DNA of 32,959 nucleotides from DAOUGC01 sp034429695 (GTDB lineage Bacteria; Chloroflexota; Anaerolineae; Anaerolineales; Anaerolineaceae), in the NCBI GenBank assembly GCA_034429695.1, contig DAOUGC010000202.1, positions 1 to 32,959 of the forward strand, read 5' to 3'. Every line of letters starts with the position of its first letter. Position 1 is the stretch's first letter. Below the pieces are notes generated by a model that saw only the letters and a program-made list of their open reading frames with translations, had not been told where the DNA came from and did no database searches. The position numbers and the translations under genes are program-made. Below, piece after piece: positions 32,894 to 32,959 of this stretch.

Positions 32894-32948
32894 TCCCGAA
32901 CGCCGGGGTTGACGATTGACCGCGATGGATATTGAACGGCGTTCGGGA
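32894..32948. repeat. Inverted repeat at the window edge
   Basis: TCCCGAACGCC (32894-32904) and GGCGTTCGGGA (32938-32948) enclose 33 nt. With the hairpin at 32858-32889 it could form part of a structured RNA or repeat that continues beyond the window. No gene is seen here. Confidence 0.45.
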
Positions 32949-32959
32949 GCGGAGGGGGT

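Overview
The window looks like a chromosomal stretch of a Chloroflexota bacterium, probably an Anaerolineae-type lineage. This is inferred from gene style, not from a marker gene. The clues are a sortase carrying a lectin-like/propeller front half and an LPxTG-like motif, zinc-ribbon/membrane proteins with pre-peptidase C-terminal domains, many acidic lipoproteins with Thr/Pro/Glu-rich linkers, huge multi-PAS diguanylate cyclases, and moderately GC-rich coding sequence. No rRNA or phylogenetic marker is available to settle it.

Layout. 1-75: a tRNA-Ile2 (CAT) gene on the minus strand. 326-4564: a 1412-residue PAS/GAF diguanylate cyclase. 4658-6754 (minus): an S41-family PDZ protease lipoprotein. 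6981-9267: an overlapping three-gene unit (M23 peptidase, short-chain dehydrogenase-like protein without the catalytic Lys, AAC(3)-like acetyltransferase). 9305-12929: a tight unit of a hybrid GAF-PAS histidine kinase, an atypical metallo-beta-lactamase-fold protein and a CcrM-like GANTC DNA methyltransferase, closed by a strong terminator. 13102-16633: a zinc-ribbon/membrane/PPC protein, a GNAT acetyltransferase and an ACT-domain protein. 16724-17371 (minus): a multi-zinc-ribbon protein. 17559-19342: asparaginase II-type protein and endonuclease III, overlapping by 4 nt.

19383-20884 is the main accessory island. It holds a REP-associated tyrosine transposase (RAYT) flanked by four repeat units on each side. 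Each complete unit is a pair of outward-facing hairpins headed by GTAG and joined by a conserved linker, i.e. a BIME-like element. The units are a mosaic of interchangeable hairpin modules, and a diverged part-unit occurs about 12 kb away at 32736-32782.

21027-22520 (minus): metK under a complete SAM-I riboswitch with a terminator and a near-consensus promoter. 22515-25854 (minus): a MacB-type exporter (permease, ATPase, membrane fusion protein). It is divergent from a NarL/LiaSR-type histidine kinase and response regulator (26020-27935), and the shared intergenic region carries repeated CATGA half-sites that could be the regulator's operator. 28031-29986: a secreted nine-repeat protein with a C-terminal sortase domain. 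30131-31689: a double PRC-barrel protein and a lipoprotein. 31693-32613 (minus): ribonuclease Z, starting with TTG. The right edge contains strong hairpins of unknown role.

Several genes (6981, 19891, 26020) have a -10 element only 6-8 nt before the ATG, suggesting leaderless mRNAs. Extended -10 (TGN-TAnnnT) promoters recur. All functions are from motif recognition by eye; no database search was run.
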